Assembly (NCBI GenBank): GCA_022361095.1 | Contig: JAKSBO010000101.1 | Span: forward strand, 1-7,376 | DNA: 7,376 nt | Direction: 5' to 3' | Origin: Desulfobacterales bacterium | GTDB taxonomy: Bacteria > Desulfobacterota > Desulfobacteria > Desulfobacterales > Desulfobacteraceae | Part shown: positions 1 through 5,923 of the stretch, in pieces | Numbering within the stretch: the first letter of the stretch is position 1 | Layout: each line of letters begins with the position of its first letter | Notes under the pieces: generated by a model | Databases searched by the model: none | The model's input: the letters and a program-made list of their open reading frames with translations, nothing else | What the model was told of the DNA's origin: nothing | Program-made: the position numbers and the translations under genes

Positions 1-708
1 GAGACTTGAGGCAAACATCACACAGGGGATCAAAAAGGAGAAAAGAATCAGAAACACATACTCAACCTTGGTACGCCAATGGCCTAATATCACGGCCAGG
101 GTTTTTTTGCCTGCTCTGGCATCTGTTTCGATATCCCGCAGATTGTTGACCACGATAATGGCCGTGATCATCAAACCTACGGGCACAGATGCAATAAAAA
201 CCGCCGGTGTCACGCATCCGGCCATGAGGTAGTAGGTACCCGGTACTGCCACAGGCCCGAAAAAAATGAATACAAATACTTCGCCAAGTCCGTTTGAGGC
301 AATGGGACAGGGGCCGGCGCTGTAAGAGACAACGCCGAGAAGAGAGGCGATCACGATACAGAGAATCACAACCCCACCCTTGATAATCAGCACAGTGCCC
401 AACCCCAGTGCCGCCAGCATGGTCAATATGAATGCGTTTCGAACGGTTTCAGGCGGGATCAGACCGCTTTGGGTCATGCGCTTGGGACCTTTTCTGTCCG
501 GGGTGTCAATCCCATTGAGAAAATCAAAATAATCATTGGCCAGATTCACGGAGATCTGAATCAATAAAGCGCCTGCCAGGGCTGCGGCAAACATCAGAGC
601 AGAAAATCTGTGGTCGGCAATAGCGCACGCGGCACCAACAACAACCGGGCAAGCTGCTGCAGGAAGGGTTTTGGGGCGGATGGCCAGCCACCAGTGGTGT
701 AGATTCAT
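1..708 (-). CDS. menA: 1,4-dihydroxy-2-naphthoate polyprenyltransferase (MenA, UbiA superfamily), 3' end cut by window edge
   Basis: This integral membrane enzyme attaches a polyprenyl chain to 1,4-dihydroxy-2-naphthoate to give demethylmenaquinone, the membrane step of menaquinone synthesis. I translated the minus strand from ATG at 708 and read 236 residues without a stop; the family is usually about 300 residues, so roughly the last fifth is missing. The first Asp-rich motif is N58-D59-Y-F-D62 followed by G66-I-D68-T-P-D71, and the 'GPKRMTQSGLI' stretch (74-84) is typical of MenA rather than UbiA. The second motif is N189-L-R-D192-I-E-T-D196 followed by AGKKTLAV. Hydrophobic helices lie between and after the motifs. 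The start fits the family N-terminus (MNLHHWWLAIRPKTLPAA). The ribosome site is weak: an AGG about 11 nt upstream. The gene diverges from the cupin at 883. Other UbiA-family transferases are possible, but the motifs favour MenA. Confidence 0.88.
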   Translation of the reverse strand, partial: MNLHHWWLAIRPKTLPAAACPVVVGAACAIADHRFSALMFAAALAGALLIQISVNLANDYFDFLNGIDTPDRKGPKRMTQSGLIPPETVRNAFILTMLAALGLGTVLIIKGGVVILCIVIASLLGVVSYSAGPCPIASNGLGEVFVFIFFGPVAVPGTYYLMAGCVTPAVFIASVPVGLMITAIIVVNNLRDIETDARAGKKTLAVILGHWRTKVEYVFLILFSFLIPCVMFASSL

Positions 709-757
709 AATACGTTTAACCTATTTTCTTATCTTTATTTAATAAATTACAGCAAAG

Positions 758-787
758 CAAATACGCTGAGTGCAACCGGTTTGTCAA
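758..787 (-). promoter_or_regulatory. Candidate weak promoter for menA
   Basis: Read on the minus strand, a perfect TTGACA (787-782) is followed after 18 bp by TATTTG (763-758), a poor -10. The -35 hexamer sits inside the dyad at 775-793 and about 75 bp upstream of the menA ATG. The weak -10 keeps confidence low. Confidence 0.25.
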
Positions 788-793
788 GCCGGT
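775..793. promoter_or_regulatory. 19-bp dyad, candidate operator between divergent genes
   Basis: The sequence ACCGGTTTGTCAAGCCGGT is a near-perfect dyad centred on T784. Its two 9-bp arms differ at a single pair (T780/G788). With a 1-nt centre it cannot fold as a full hairpin, so a dimeric DNA-binding protein is the simplest reading. A shorter ACCGG/CCGGT hairpin with a 9-nt loop is also possible. It overlaps -35-like hexamers of both flanking genes, so a bound protein could control menA and the cupin together. No regulator is identified in the window. Confidence 0.45.
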
Positions 794-809
794 GAATAAA
801 ATGCATAGT
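781..809 (+). promoter_or_regulatory. Candidate sigma70-type promoter for the cupin gene
   Basis: TTGTCA (781-786, 5 of 6 to TTGACA) is followed by a 17-bp spacer and CATAGT (804-809, 4 of 6 to TATAAT). This lies about 75 bp upstream of the TTG start in an AT-rich gap. The match is by eye only, and AT-rich DNA gives false hits. Confidence 0.35.
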
Positions 810-871
810 CTAATATTTAACGAACAAGAACTAAAGAATAAATTGGGTATTGATTTTAAAATTTATATATT

Positions 872-876
872 GGGAG
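872..876 (+). promoter_or_regulatory. Ribosome binding site that fixes the cupin TTG start
   Basis: GGGAG is followed by 6 nt and then TTG at 883. An in-frame TAA (880-882) directly precedes the TTG, so no earlier start is possible. Confidence 0.7.
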
Positions 877-882
877 CTTTAA

Positions 883-1194
883 TTGGACAATCTGTTTGAA
901 AATATACCTGATAACCTGCCGGCCGAACACTTTACCGATTTGGTTCAAGAGGCGAATATTCGGATTGAACGTATTGTTTCTTTGGGCCATAATTCACCTG
1001 AATCCGGGTGGTATAACCAGGCGGAGAATGAATGGGTGATGGTATTGGAAGGTTCCGGAACAATTCTGTTTGAAAACGGGGGGGAACACGTTTTAAATAA
1101 AGGGGATTATCTCAACATTCCGGCTTACACAAAACATAAAGTGACGCGAACCGACCCAAAGAACTTAACAATCTGGTTAGCGGTTTTTTATTAA
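883..1194 (+). CDS. Small single-domain cupin protein
   Basis: This 103-residue protein is a single conserved cupin beta-barrel, probably cytoplasmic; its substrate is unknown. The family pattern is clear: G35-H36-x-S-P39 in an early strand, W43-Y44-N-Q46 then E50-W51-V-M-V-L-E-G57 as cupin motif 1, G74-D75-Y-L-N-I-P80-A-Y-T-K-H85 as motif 2, and a closing T96-I-W-L-A-V-F-Y. In classical cupins motif 1 supplies a metal-binding HxH. Here that position reads Y44-N-Q46, leaving Q46, E50 and H85 as likely ligands, so metal binding may be altered or absent. The TTG start is forced by the preceding stop codon and supported by GGGAG at 872-876. The gene stands alone, diverging from menA, with a candidate operator between them. 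I see no fused DNA-binding domain, so it is not a standard cupin-type regulator. A biological role cannot be assigned from the sequence. Confidence 0.85.
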   Translation: MDNLFENIPDNLPAEHFTDLVQEANIRIERIVSLGHNSPESGWYNQAENEWVMVLEGSGTILFENGGEHVLNKGDYLNIPAYTKHKVTRTDPKNLTIWLAVFY

Positions 1195-1297
1195 AATAAA
1201 CTATTGGTTGGATTTAACATTTTAATTTTCCTGTTATAAGTGTATCAGTGATGGATTTTTCTTGCGCCTGATTCCCAAAATGTCGTATTCTTTCTGA

Positions 1298-1469
1298 AAC
1301 AGCCACGGGCTGATTTGGTCTATCGACACCCAGACTCACCCCGCAACAAAATATGATAGTAATCTAAAACTTTTTTATGAAAGTACCAATGAATTGCCAA
1401 ATTTTTTTTATGTTTTATTGCGCGGTGAGCCTGGGTGTTGACAGGCCAGGCCGGCCCATGGCCGCTGTT
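1298..1469. repeat. Long imperfect inverted repeat, about 60-bp arms around a 51-bp AT-rich loop
   Basis: The left arm (1298-1356) and the reverse complement of the right arm (1408-1469) align along their whole length. They share AACAGC at the outer end, then a 3-nt insertion in the right arm (1461-1463), then 53 ungapped positions with 40 identical. Twelve of the 13 differences are transitions. In plus-strand RNA seven of these become G-U pairs, so about 47 of 53 positions can pair. The best core is ACACCCAG (1326-1333) against CTGGGTGT (1431-1438). The arms are GC-rich and the loop (1357-1407) is AT-rich. I found no target-site duplication or transposase. It could be a miniature mobile element, a pair of inverted repetitive sequences, or a structured leader. 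Confidence 0.75.
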
Positions 1470-1479
1470 GGGATTTTTT
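1464..1479 (+). terminator. Possible terminator or attenuator: base of the long hairpin plus T6
   Basis: The outer stem of the inverted repeat ends at GCTGTT (1464-1469) and is followed after four bases by TTTTTT (1474-1479). It could terminate transcription from the cupin, or act as an attenuator, because the pyruvate kinase start is only 23 nt further on. The very long stem and four-base gap before the T run make it atypical. Confidence 0.3.
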
Positions 1480-1502
1480 GAAAAAAAATTTATCATGGCT
1501 TT

Positions 1503-2954
1503 GTGCCGAAAGAGAGATCTGCTTTGAAAAGGCGTAAAACAAAAATTGTAGCAACCATATCCAACCTGAATTGTTCGGTGGAATTCATTGAAACACTTTA
1601 TAAGGCTGGAATGAACGTGGTGCGCTTGAATACGGCCCACATGAGTCATGATGATGCCAGGCAGGTTATTGAAAATACCCGCAAGGTATCGGACAAGATC
1701 GGTATCCTTCTGGATACCAAGGGCCCTGAGATCAGAACATGTGATGCCAAAGAACCGCTGTCCGTGGCTGCCGGGGATTCCATCCACATTAAAGGAGATG
1801 CCGGTGGAATTTCCAAAGATAATGAGATCTACGTATCTTATCCGCATTTTGTCGACGATGTCCCGGTTGGATCTTCCATTCTCATTGATGATGGATGCAT
1901 TGCCCTGAACGTTCAAGACAAGGCAGATGACCATCTTATCTGTTCCGTGGAAAATGACGGGGTGATCTACCCCAGAAAAAGCATCAATATTCCGTCGGTG
2001 CATGTTAAATTGCCGGCTTTAAGCGAAAAAGACAGAGAATTTATTGTCTTTGCCGCAGACCAGGAGTTAGATTTCATTGCCCACTCTTTTGTTCGCAATA
2101 AGGAGGATGTCCTGGCGGTTCAAAAGATTCTCGATGAGAAGCAATCTTCAATCAAAATCATCGCTAAGATCGAAAATGCCCAAGGCGTGGATAATCTAAG
2201 GGATATTTTAAAATATGCCTATGGGGTGATGGTGGCCAGGGGGGACCTGGCCGTTGAAATTCCAACTGAGAGAATTCCCCTGATCCAGAAAGAGATTGTC
2301 CAAACCTGTATTGAATTGAGACGCCCTGTTATCGTTGCCACACAGATGCTGCACTCCATGATCCAATCACCACGGCCCACAAGGGCTGAGGTGTCGGATG
2401 TGGCCAATGCCTGCCTGGATCATACCGACGCGTTGATGCTGTCCGGAGAGACGGCCAATGGGAAGTATCCTGAACAGGCGGTTTTGACTATGGCCAGGAT
2501 TGCCCGGGAGGTTGAATTAAAACGAAGTTCCTTTATTGATATCCCCTATTCAAGCCAGGGCAATTTGACTGACTATCTTGCCAAGGCCGCAGTGAAGTCC
2601 TCCCTGCGCTTAAATACCAGGGGAATTGTGGCCGATTCACTCTCCGGCAAAACCATTCTGGCCCTGTCCGCTTACCGGGGGGACAGCCCTATTTTCGCCC
2701 AGGTTTACGATAAAAAAGTGATGCGAACTCTATCTTTGTCCTTTGGTGTATTCTCTGAATATATACCCCTTGGGCCAAGTCCAAGGGAAGTGCTGATAAA
2801 TTCCATCTGCCGTCTAATCGCAGACCAGAATTTTAACGATGATGACCTGATTATTGTGCTTTCAGGCAGTTTCGGTCCTGAACTGGGGGCATCTTATATC
2901 GAAATCAGCAATGCAGAAACCTTCAGCCAGAAATGCACATGGAACCGGGAATAA
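1503..2954 (+). CDS. pyk: Pyruvate kinase
   Basis: This cytoplasmic glycolytic enzyme transfers phosphate from phosphoenolpyruvate to ADP, giving pyruvate and ATP. At 483 residues it is normal length. Domain A starts with TKIVATIS (13-20). R41-L-N43-T-A45-H46 is the substrate and K+ loop, and L70-D71-T72-K73-G-P-E76-I-R leads into the B domain (about 80-170). A222-K-I-E-N holds the catalytic Lys and Glu, V245-A-R-G-D-L-A has the metal-binding Asp, and A279-T-Q-M-L then P292-T-R-A-E-V-S-D-V-A-N-A complete the barrel. The C domain is about 355-475. Two variations stand out: NTAH replaces the usual NFSH, so a K+-ligand Ser becomes Ala, and GDLA replaces GDLG. I recall similar NTAH loops in Bacteroidetes enzymes, from memory. 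GTG 1503 is the first common start after an in-frame TGA (1479-1481) but lacks a clear ribosome site. TTG 1524, with AGAGAG at 1511-1516, is an alternative. The 3' end overlaps the opposing radical SAM gene by 32 bp. Confidence 0.93.
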   Translation: MPKERSALKRRKTKIVATISNLNCSVEFIETLYKAGMNVVRLNTAHMSHDDARQVIENTRKVSDKIGILLDTKGPEIRTCDAKEPLSVAAGDSIHIKGDAGGISKDNEIYVSYPHFVDDVPVGSSILIDDGCIALNVQDKADDHLICSVENDGVIYPRKSINIPSVHVKLPALSEKDREFIVFAADQELDFIAHSFVRNKEDVLAVQKILDEKQSSIKIIAKIENAQGVDNLRDILKYAYGVMVARGDLAVEIPTERIPLIQKEIVQTCIELRRPVIVATQMLHSMIQSPRPTRAEVSDVANACLDHTDALMLSGETANGKYPEQAVLTMARIAREVELKRSSFIDIPYSSQGNLTDYLAKAAVKSSLRLNTRGIVADSLSGKTILALSAYRGDSPIFAQVYDKKVMRTLSLSFGVFSEYIPLGPSPREVLINSICRLIADQNFNDDDLIIVLSGSFGPELGASYIEISNAETFSQKCTWNRE

Positions 2955-4641
2955 GCTGCCTACCCCTTAAGGAAGAGCGGACAGCGCCGTACAGGGTAAT
3001 ATTTTGAAGTTGCCGGATAAATTTTTTGCATAAAGCAATACTGTGGGGATGGTGGTAAATGCGGCCTTCATGATCCATCCCCCTGGGAACCCCATCCGTT
3101 AAAAACATTCGAATTAATAGGGTACTTGCCTCGTGTCTATCCATTTGCCCGTGGCAGCACTTTTCAATTTTTAAAATTTCGCCGTCATTGAACCGTTTGG
3201 GCAAAACACCATGTTGATCCACACAGGATTTAAGAAAATTTAAGATTCTTGCCAGGCGCAATAGTGTGACGGCTTCAAGCCTGGAGGTGGTATCTGCCAC
3301 CGGAAAAACCGTGGAGCGCATCAACGTAAAGTTTTTCGGCAGCAACTGCTGTTTTTCACACAGGGCATAATCTGCACTGCCCGGAGCCGGGTAGTAAATG
3401 GACAGCCCGGCAATGGTTCTTTTTGCCGCAAGGGCCAAAAGATCGTTTAAGGTAGTGTCTGCCGTCTGGCCTGGAGCGGCCCCAAGAAGATAAGAGACAC
3501 AATTCATATCCAAATCTTTAGCCATGTCCAGAACCCTGTCATGGGCATCTCTGACATCCGGGCGTTTAAACCGTTTTAACTGGGTTGCGCAAAAAGAGCC
3601 CACGGACAGATTCAGGGTTTTAAATCCGGCGGCTTTCATGGCTGCAAGAATTTGTGTATCAAGAGATGGCGGGAAAAGTCCGTTCATGGCCCGCAGTTCA
3701 ATATCCTGCCCCTTAAAAATTTCCCGGATTCCGGCCAGAAGTTCCAGTACCCATGATTTTTTAAGGGTCAGGTTTTCATCCTCAAAATCAATGAACCCGA
3801 TCTGCTTAGATTTTGTCTGTAATTTAATTTCATCAAGCACATCCGAAACCGGCCTCATTCTGAAACCGGCATGGTTACTCGATGCAGACACCGCGCAATA
3901 GGAGCAGGAGAAGGGACACCCTCTGGAGGCCACAATGGTGATGGCGCGCCTTTTGTTACGCTGGTAAAAGTGCCAGTCAATTTTATCCAACGCGTTCTGG
4001 TCAAGGCCGTGGGGAGAATCCGCCCAGGCGGGCGGGTTCAATACGATATCATTTTCCTGCTTAAAACCGATCCCTTTAATTTTTTTTAATTTTTTTGCCG
4101 TGGGGCTGGTGTGGGCCGGTTGTTTTTTTATCAGCCCGGCAAGCTGCACCATGGGTGCCTCGCCCTCTCCCTGGATGACAAAATCAATCTCTTTGTTTTT
4201 AAGGCAATTTTTCGGAAACTGAGTGACATGGTGGCCGCCCAGCACAATAAAGGCGTGGGGCCAAAACCGCCGCACCGCCCTTGCCGTTTCCAGGGCCTGT
4301 TCCCAATATGGGGTGAACAAGGCGGAGATGCCTACTAAAAAAGGTTTTTCTTTTCTGACCAGATTTGCAATATGCTCAAAACTATAGCCAAAGTGCCTGT
4401 AATGGTGGAACAGGGAAAACAAGGTGGTATCAATTCTCCCGTAGTGGGGAGCCAGGTGATCAAAGGCTTGTGGGTATTCAATGATTTTTGATTTATCCCG
4501 TGCAAGGGCATCAATGATGGCAGATGAAAATCCGGCATGTTCCAGTTCTTTGGCAATGCAGGCTAGTCCGTAAGGAATGGTGCGCTTTTTTGTGAGGTAA
4601 AATTCCCTTATGGGCGGTGCAATTAAGACAATATCCGCCAT
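2923..4641 (-). CDS. B12-binding-domain radical SAM protein of unknown substrate
   Basis: This 572-residue protein belongs to the large cobalamin-binding radical SAM group (the BchE/methylase type). These enzymes use a 4Fe-4S cluster and S-adenosylmethionine, often to methylate or rearrange unreactive carbons. Residues 1-175 resemble the Rossmann-like B12 domain: DIVLIAPP at the start, the strand V103-G-I-S-A, L134-G-G-H-H-V-T and F154-V-I-Q-G-E-G-E. No DxHxxG motif is visible, so the cobalamin would lack a His ligand. The radical SAM barrel follows: S239-R-G-C242-P-F-S-C246-S-Y-C249 is the cluster motif, F286-E-D-E-N-L-T a typical second strand, and L344-N-L-S-V-G and L386-G-A-A-P-G later ones. 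The C-terminal 130 residues are less typical and contain C495-C496-H. The gene starts 10 bp after the Fsr-like gene, with an AGG overlapping that gene's TAG stop, so the two are probably cotranscribed. The end overlaps pyruvate kinase in the opposite direction. No signal peptide or membrane segment is evident. The substrate cannot be predicted from sequence. Confidence 0.88.
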   Translation of the reverse strand: MADIVLIAPPIREFYLTKKRTIPYGLACIAKELEHAGFSSAIIDALARDKSKIIEYPQAFDHLAPHYGRIDTTLFSLFHHYRHFGYSFEHIANLVRKEKPFLVGISALFTPYWEQALETARAVRRFWPHAFIVLGGHHVTQFPKNCLKNKEIDFVIQGEGEAPMVQLAGLIKKQPAHTSPTAKKLKKIKGIGFKQENDIVLNPPAWADSPHGLDQNALDKIDWHFYQRNKRRAITIVASRGCPFSCSYCAVSASSNHAGFRMRPVSDVLDEIKLQTKSKQIGFIDFEDENLTLKKSWVLELLAGIREIFKGQDIELRAMNGLFPPSLDTQILAAMKAAGFKTLNLSVGSFCATQLKRFKRPDVRDAHDRVLDMAKDLDMNCVSYLLGAAPGQTADTTLNDLLALAAKRTIAGLSIYYPAPGSADYALCEKQQLLPKNFTLMRSTVFPVADTTSRLEAVTLLRLARILNFLKSCVDQHGVLPKRFNDGEILKIEKCCHGQMDRHEASTLLIRMFLTDGVPRGMDHEGRIYHHPHSIALCKKFIRQLQNITLYGAVRSSLRGRQLIPGSMCISG

Positions 4642-4651
4642 AGCTGTGTGC

Positions 4652-5836
4652 CTACTTTATTTTGGGAAACAGGGCAATGGGTACCAGGCAGACCAGGGGA
4701 ATAAATGCTGTGCATTTAAGAACGACAGCCAGTCCGAAAATATCGGCCAGCCAGCCGATACCCGGCGCAATGACCCCGCCAAGCCCATAGGCCAGGCCCA
4801 TCATAAGACTGGCTGCCATGGCCCTGGATCCCGGGGCAAGTTTCTGGGCCATGACCACGCCCAGGGGCATGGGGGCCAGAACAAAAAAGCCGGAAAGAAA
4901 GGAGCCGGCGTAAGCACCCAATCCCGGCATGTATAAGAACATCAGAAGGGTCGGCGGCATGAGCAGGTATGACAGGAAAAAAACGGGCGTGAACCCGAAC
5001 CGGTCTGCACAATAGCCTGCTATCAATCCGGACAGGGTCCCGGCAATGGTAAAAAGTGCGATGATCACCCCCACTGAGGGCAGGGGGTGGCCGTGGTGGG
5101 TCAGGTAAATGGGCATGAACGTTAAAAACGTCTGGCCCACAACCGCCCGCAGCACCATGACCAGCCAGATTAAAAATACCGTTTTATACACCTTGCCAAA
5201 GGTGTGTTTTAAGCTGTTGATAAATCCCAATCCCGCCATATTCTCGGACACGGGTCGGGGCATATATGTCAGGCAGAAGATATAAGAGACAAGGCCCAGC
5301 AGCATGGTCCAGGGCATGGCGGACAATCCGAACCTGCTCACATACCAGGTGATGAACACAGGGCCCAAAGCAAATGCCAGGGTCCCGCCGGTATTGAAAA
5401 TGGATTGTGCAAAGCCTGCCCGGTTTCCGGCATAGACATTCACCATGCCCGAAGTGGAGGGGTGAAACATGGAGGACCCGAAAGAGCCCAGACACAGAAT
5501 ACTCAGCAAGATCCAGTAATTGGGCGCAACCCCGGAAAAGGGAATGACAAAAAAGACCAGAAACAGTCCGGTCATTACAAACCAGCGGGTTTCATACCTG
5601 TCAGCCATGTATCCCACTGCCGGTTGCACCACAAAGGATAAGAAACGCACGGTGCCGGTAATCAGGCCCACCTGGGTCAGTGTGAGGCTAAGCTTGGCCT
5701 GGAACGCCGGAAGCAAGGGGGTAAAAAATGAAGAGTAAAAATCTCCGGTAAAATGAACCAGGCTTAAGACCAGGACAATTTTATAATCAATCCTCTCCCC
5801 TTGGGGCACATTGCCCTGGGCTTGGGACGTACTCAT
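4652..5836 (-). CDS. Major facilitator transporter, fosmidomycin-resistance (Fsr) like
   Basis: This is a 394-residue inner-membrane protein with about twelve hydrophobic segments, matching the usual length of the family. Fsr of E. coli is a drug exporter of this type driven by proton exchange. The family marks are V27-H28-F-T-G-D32-F-Y near the first helix, L41-L-P then L49-S-L-T-L-T-Q-V-G-L-I, motif A G75-Y-M-A-D79-R80-Y, G117-S-F-G-S-S-M-F-H125-P126, and A143-Q-S-I-F-N-T-G-G. A second motif A copy, G274-Y-C-A-D-R-F, opens the second half. The N-terminal 16 residues are polar and should be cytoplasmic. ATG 5836 has AGGA (5846-5849) 9 nt upstream. The gene follows the DUF711 gene after 87 bp and precedes the radical SAM gene by 10 bp. 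The cargo is unknown. Its position makes export of a product of the radical SAM enzyme a reasonable guess, but nothing in the sequence proves it. Confidence 0.87.
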   Translation of the reverse strand: MSTSQAQGNVPQGERIDYKIVLVLSLVHFTGDFYSSFFTPLLPAFQAKLSLTLTQVGLITGTVRFLSFVVQPAVGYMADRYETRWFVMTGLFLVFFVIPFSGVAPNYWILLSILCLGSFGSSMFHPSTSGMVNVYAGNRAGFAQSIFNTGGTLAFALGPVFITWYVSRFGLSAMPWTMLLGLVSYIFCLTYMPRPVSENMAGLGFINSLKHTFGKVYKTVFLIWLVMVLRAVVGQTFLTFMPIYLTHHGHPLPSVGVIIALFTIAGTLSGLIAGYCADRFGFTPVFFLSYLLMPPTLLMFLYMPGLGAYAGSFLSGFFVLAPMPLGVVMAQKLAPGSRAMAASLMMGLAYGLGGVIAPGIGWLADIFGLAVVLKCTAFIPLVCLVPIALFPKIK

Positions 5837-5885
5837 ATTAGAAAATCCTAATTAGTTCTTTACTGCCGTGGTTGAATCAAAAGTT

Positions 5886-5916
5886 ACCCAAATGCAAGAG
5901 GTGGGAGGCTTTGGGT
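5886..5916 (-). other. Intercistronic hairpin between the DUF711 and transporter genes
   Basis: ACCCAAA (5886-5892) and TTTGGGT (5910-5916) form a perfect 7-bp inverted repeat with a 17-nt loop, in the 87-bp gap just after the DUF711 stop. On the minus strand it is followed by AACTTTTGATT, which is too mixed for a strong terminator. It could reduce read-through or stabilise the upstream mRNA. Seven-bp repeats also occur by chance. Confidence 0.3.
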
Positions 5917-5923
5917 TCAAACA

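Larger units (their letters stand above)
1195..1502. other. 308-bp intergenic region between cupin and pyruvate kinase
   Basis: No convincing open frame on either strand was found here; a leftward frame entering from the pyruvate kinase gene is a shadow of it. The first 100 bp are AT-rich and show no hairpin. The rest is a long imperfect inverted repeat (1298-1469) and a T6 run (1474-1479), both listed separately. I found no good sigma70 promoter for the pyruvate kinase. A TTGACA at 1438-1443 has no -10 at the right distance. Confidence 0.6.

Noticed and set aside
1438..1443. Perfect TTGACA as a -35 for pyruvate kinase
   Set aside because: The DNA 16-18 bp downstream is GC-rich (GGCCGCTG) with no -10, and the hexamer is part of the inverted repeat arm.
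1320..2003. 227-residue open frame on the minus strand, antisense to pyruvate kinase
   Set aside because: It lies in the well-supported pyruvate kinase gene, shows no recognisable domain, and ends in the inverted repeat. It is a shadow frame.
2955..2998. TACCC/GGGTA inverted repeat as a terminator at the convergent gene ends
   Set aside because: The arms are only 5 bp with a loop near 28 nt and no T run, and it lies in radical SAM coding sequence.
4078..4100. T-rich tract as a terminator
   Set aside because: It is coding sequence for a Lys-rich linker (KKLKKIKG) of the radical SAM protein, with no preceding stem.
4610..4936. Plus-strand open frame rich in Gly, Lys and Gln spanning the transporter-radical SAM junction
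   Set aside because: It is opposite two convincing genes and has low-complexity, unrecognisable sequence.
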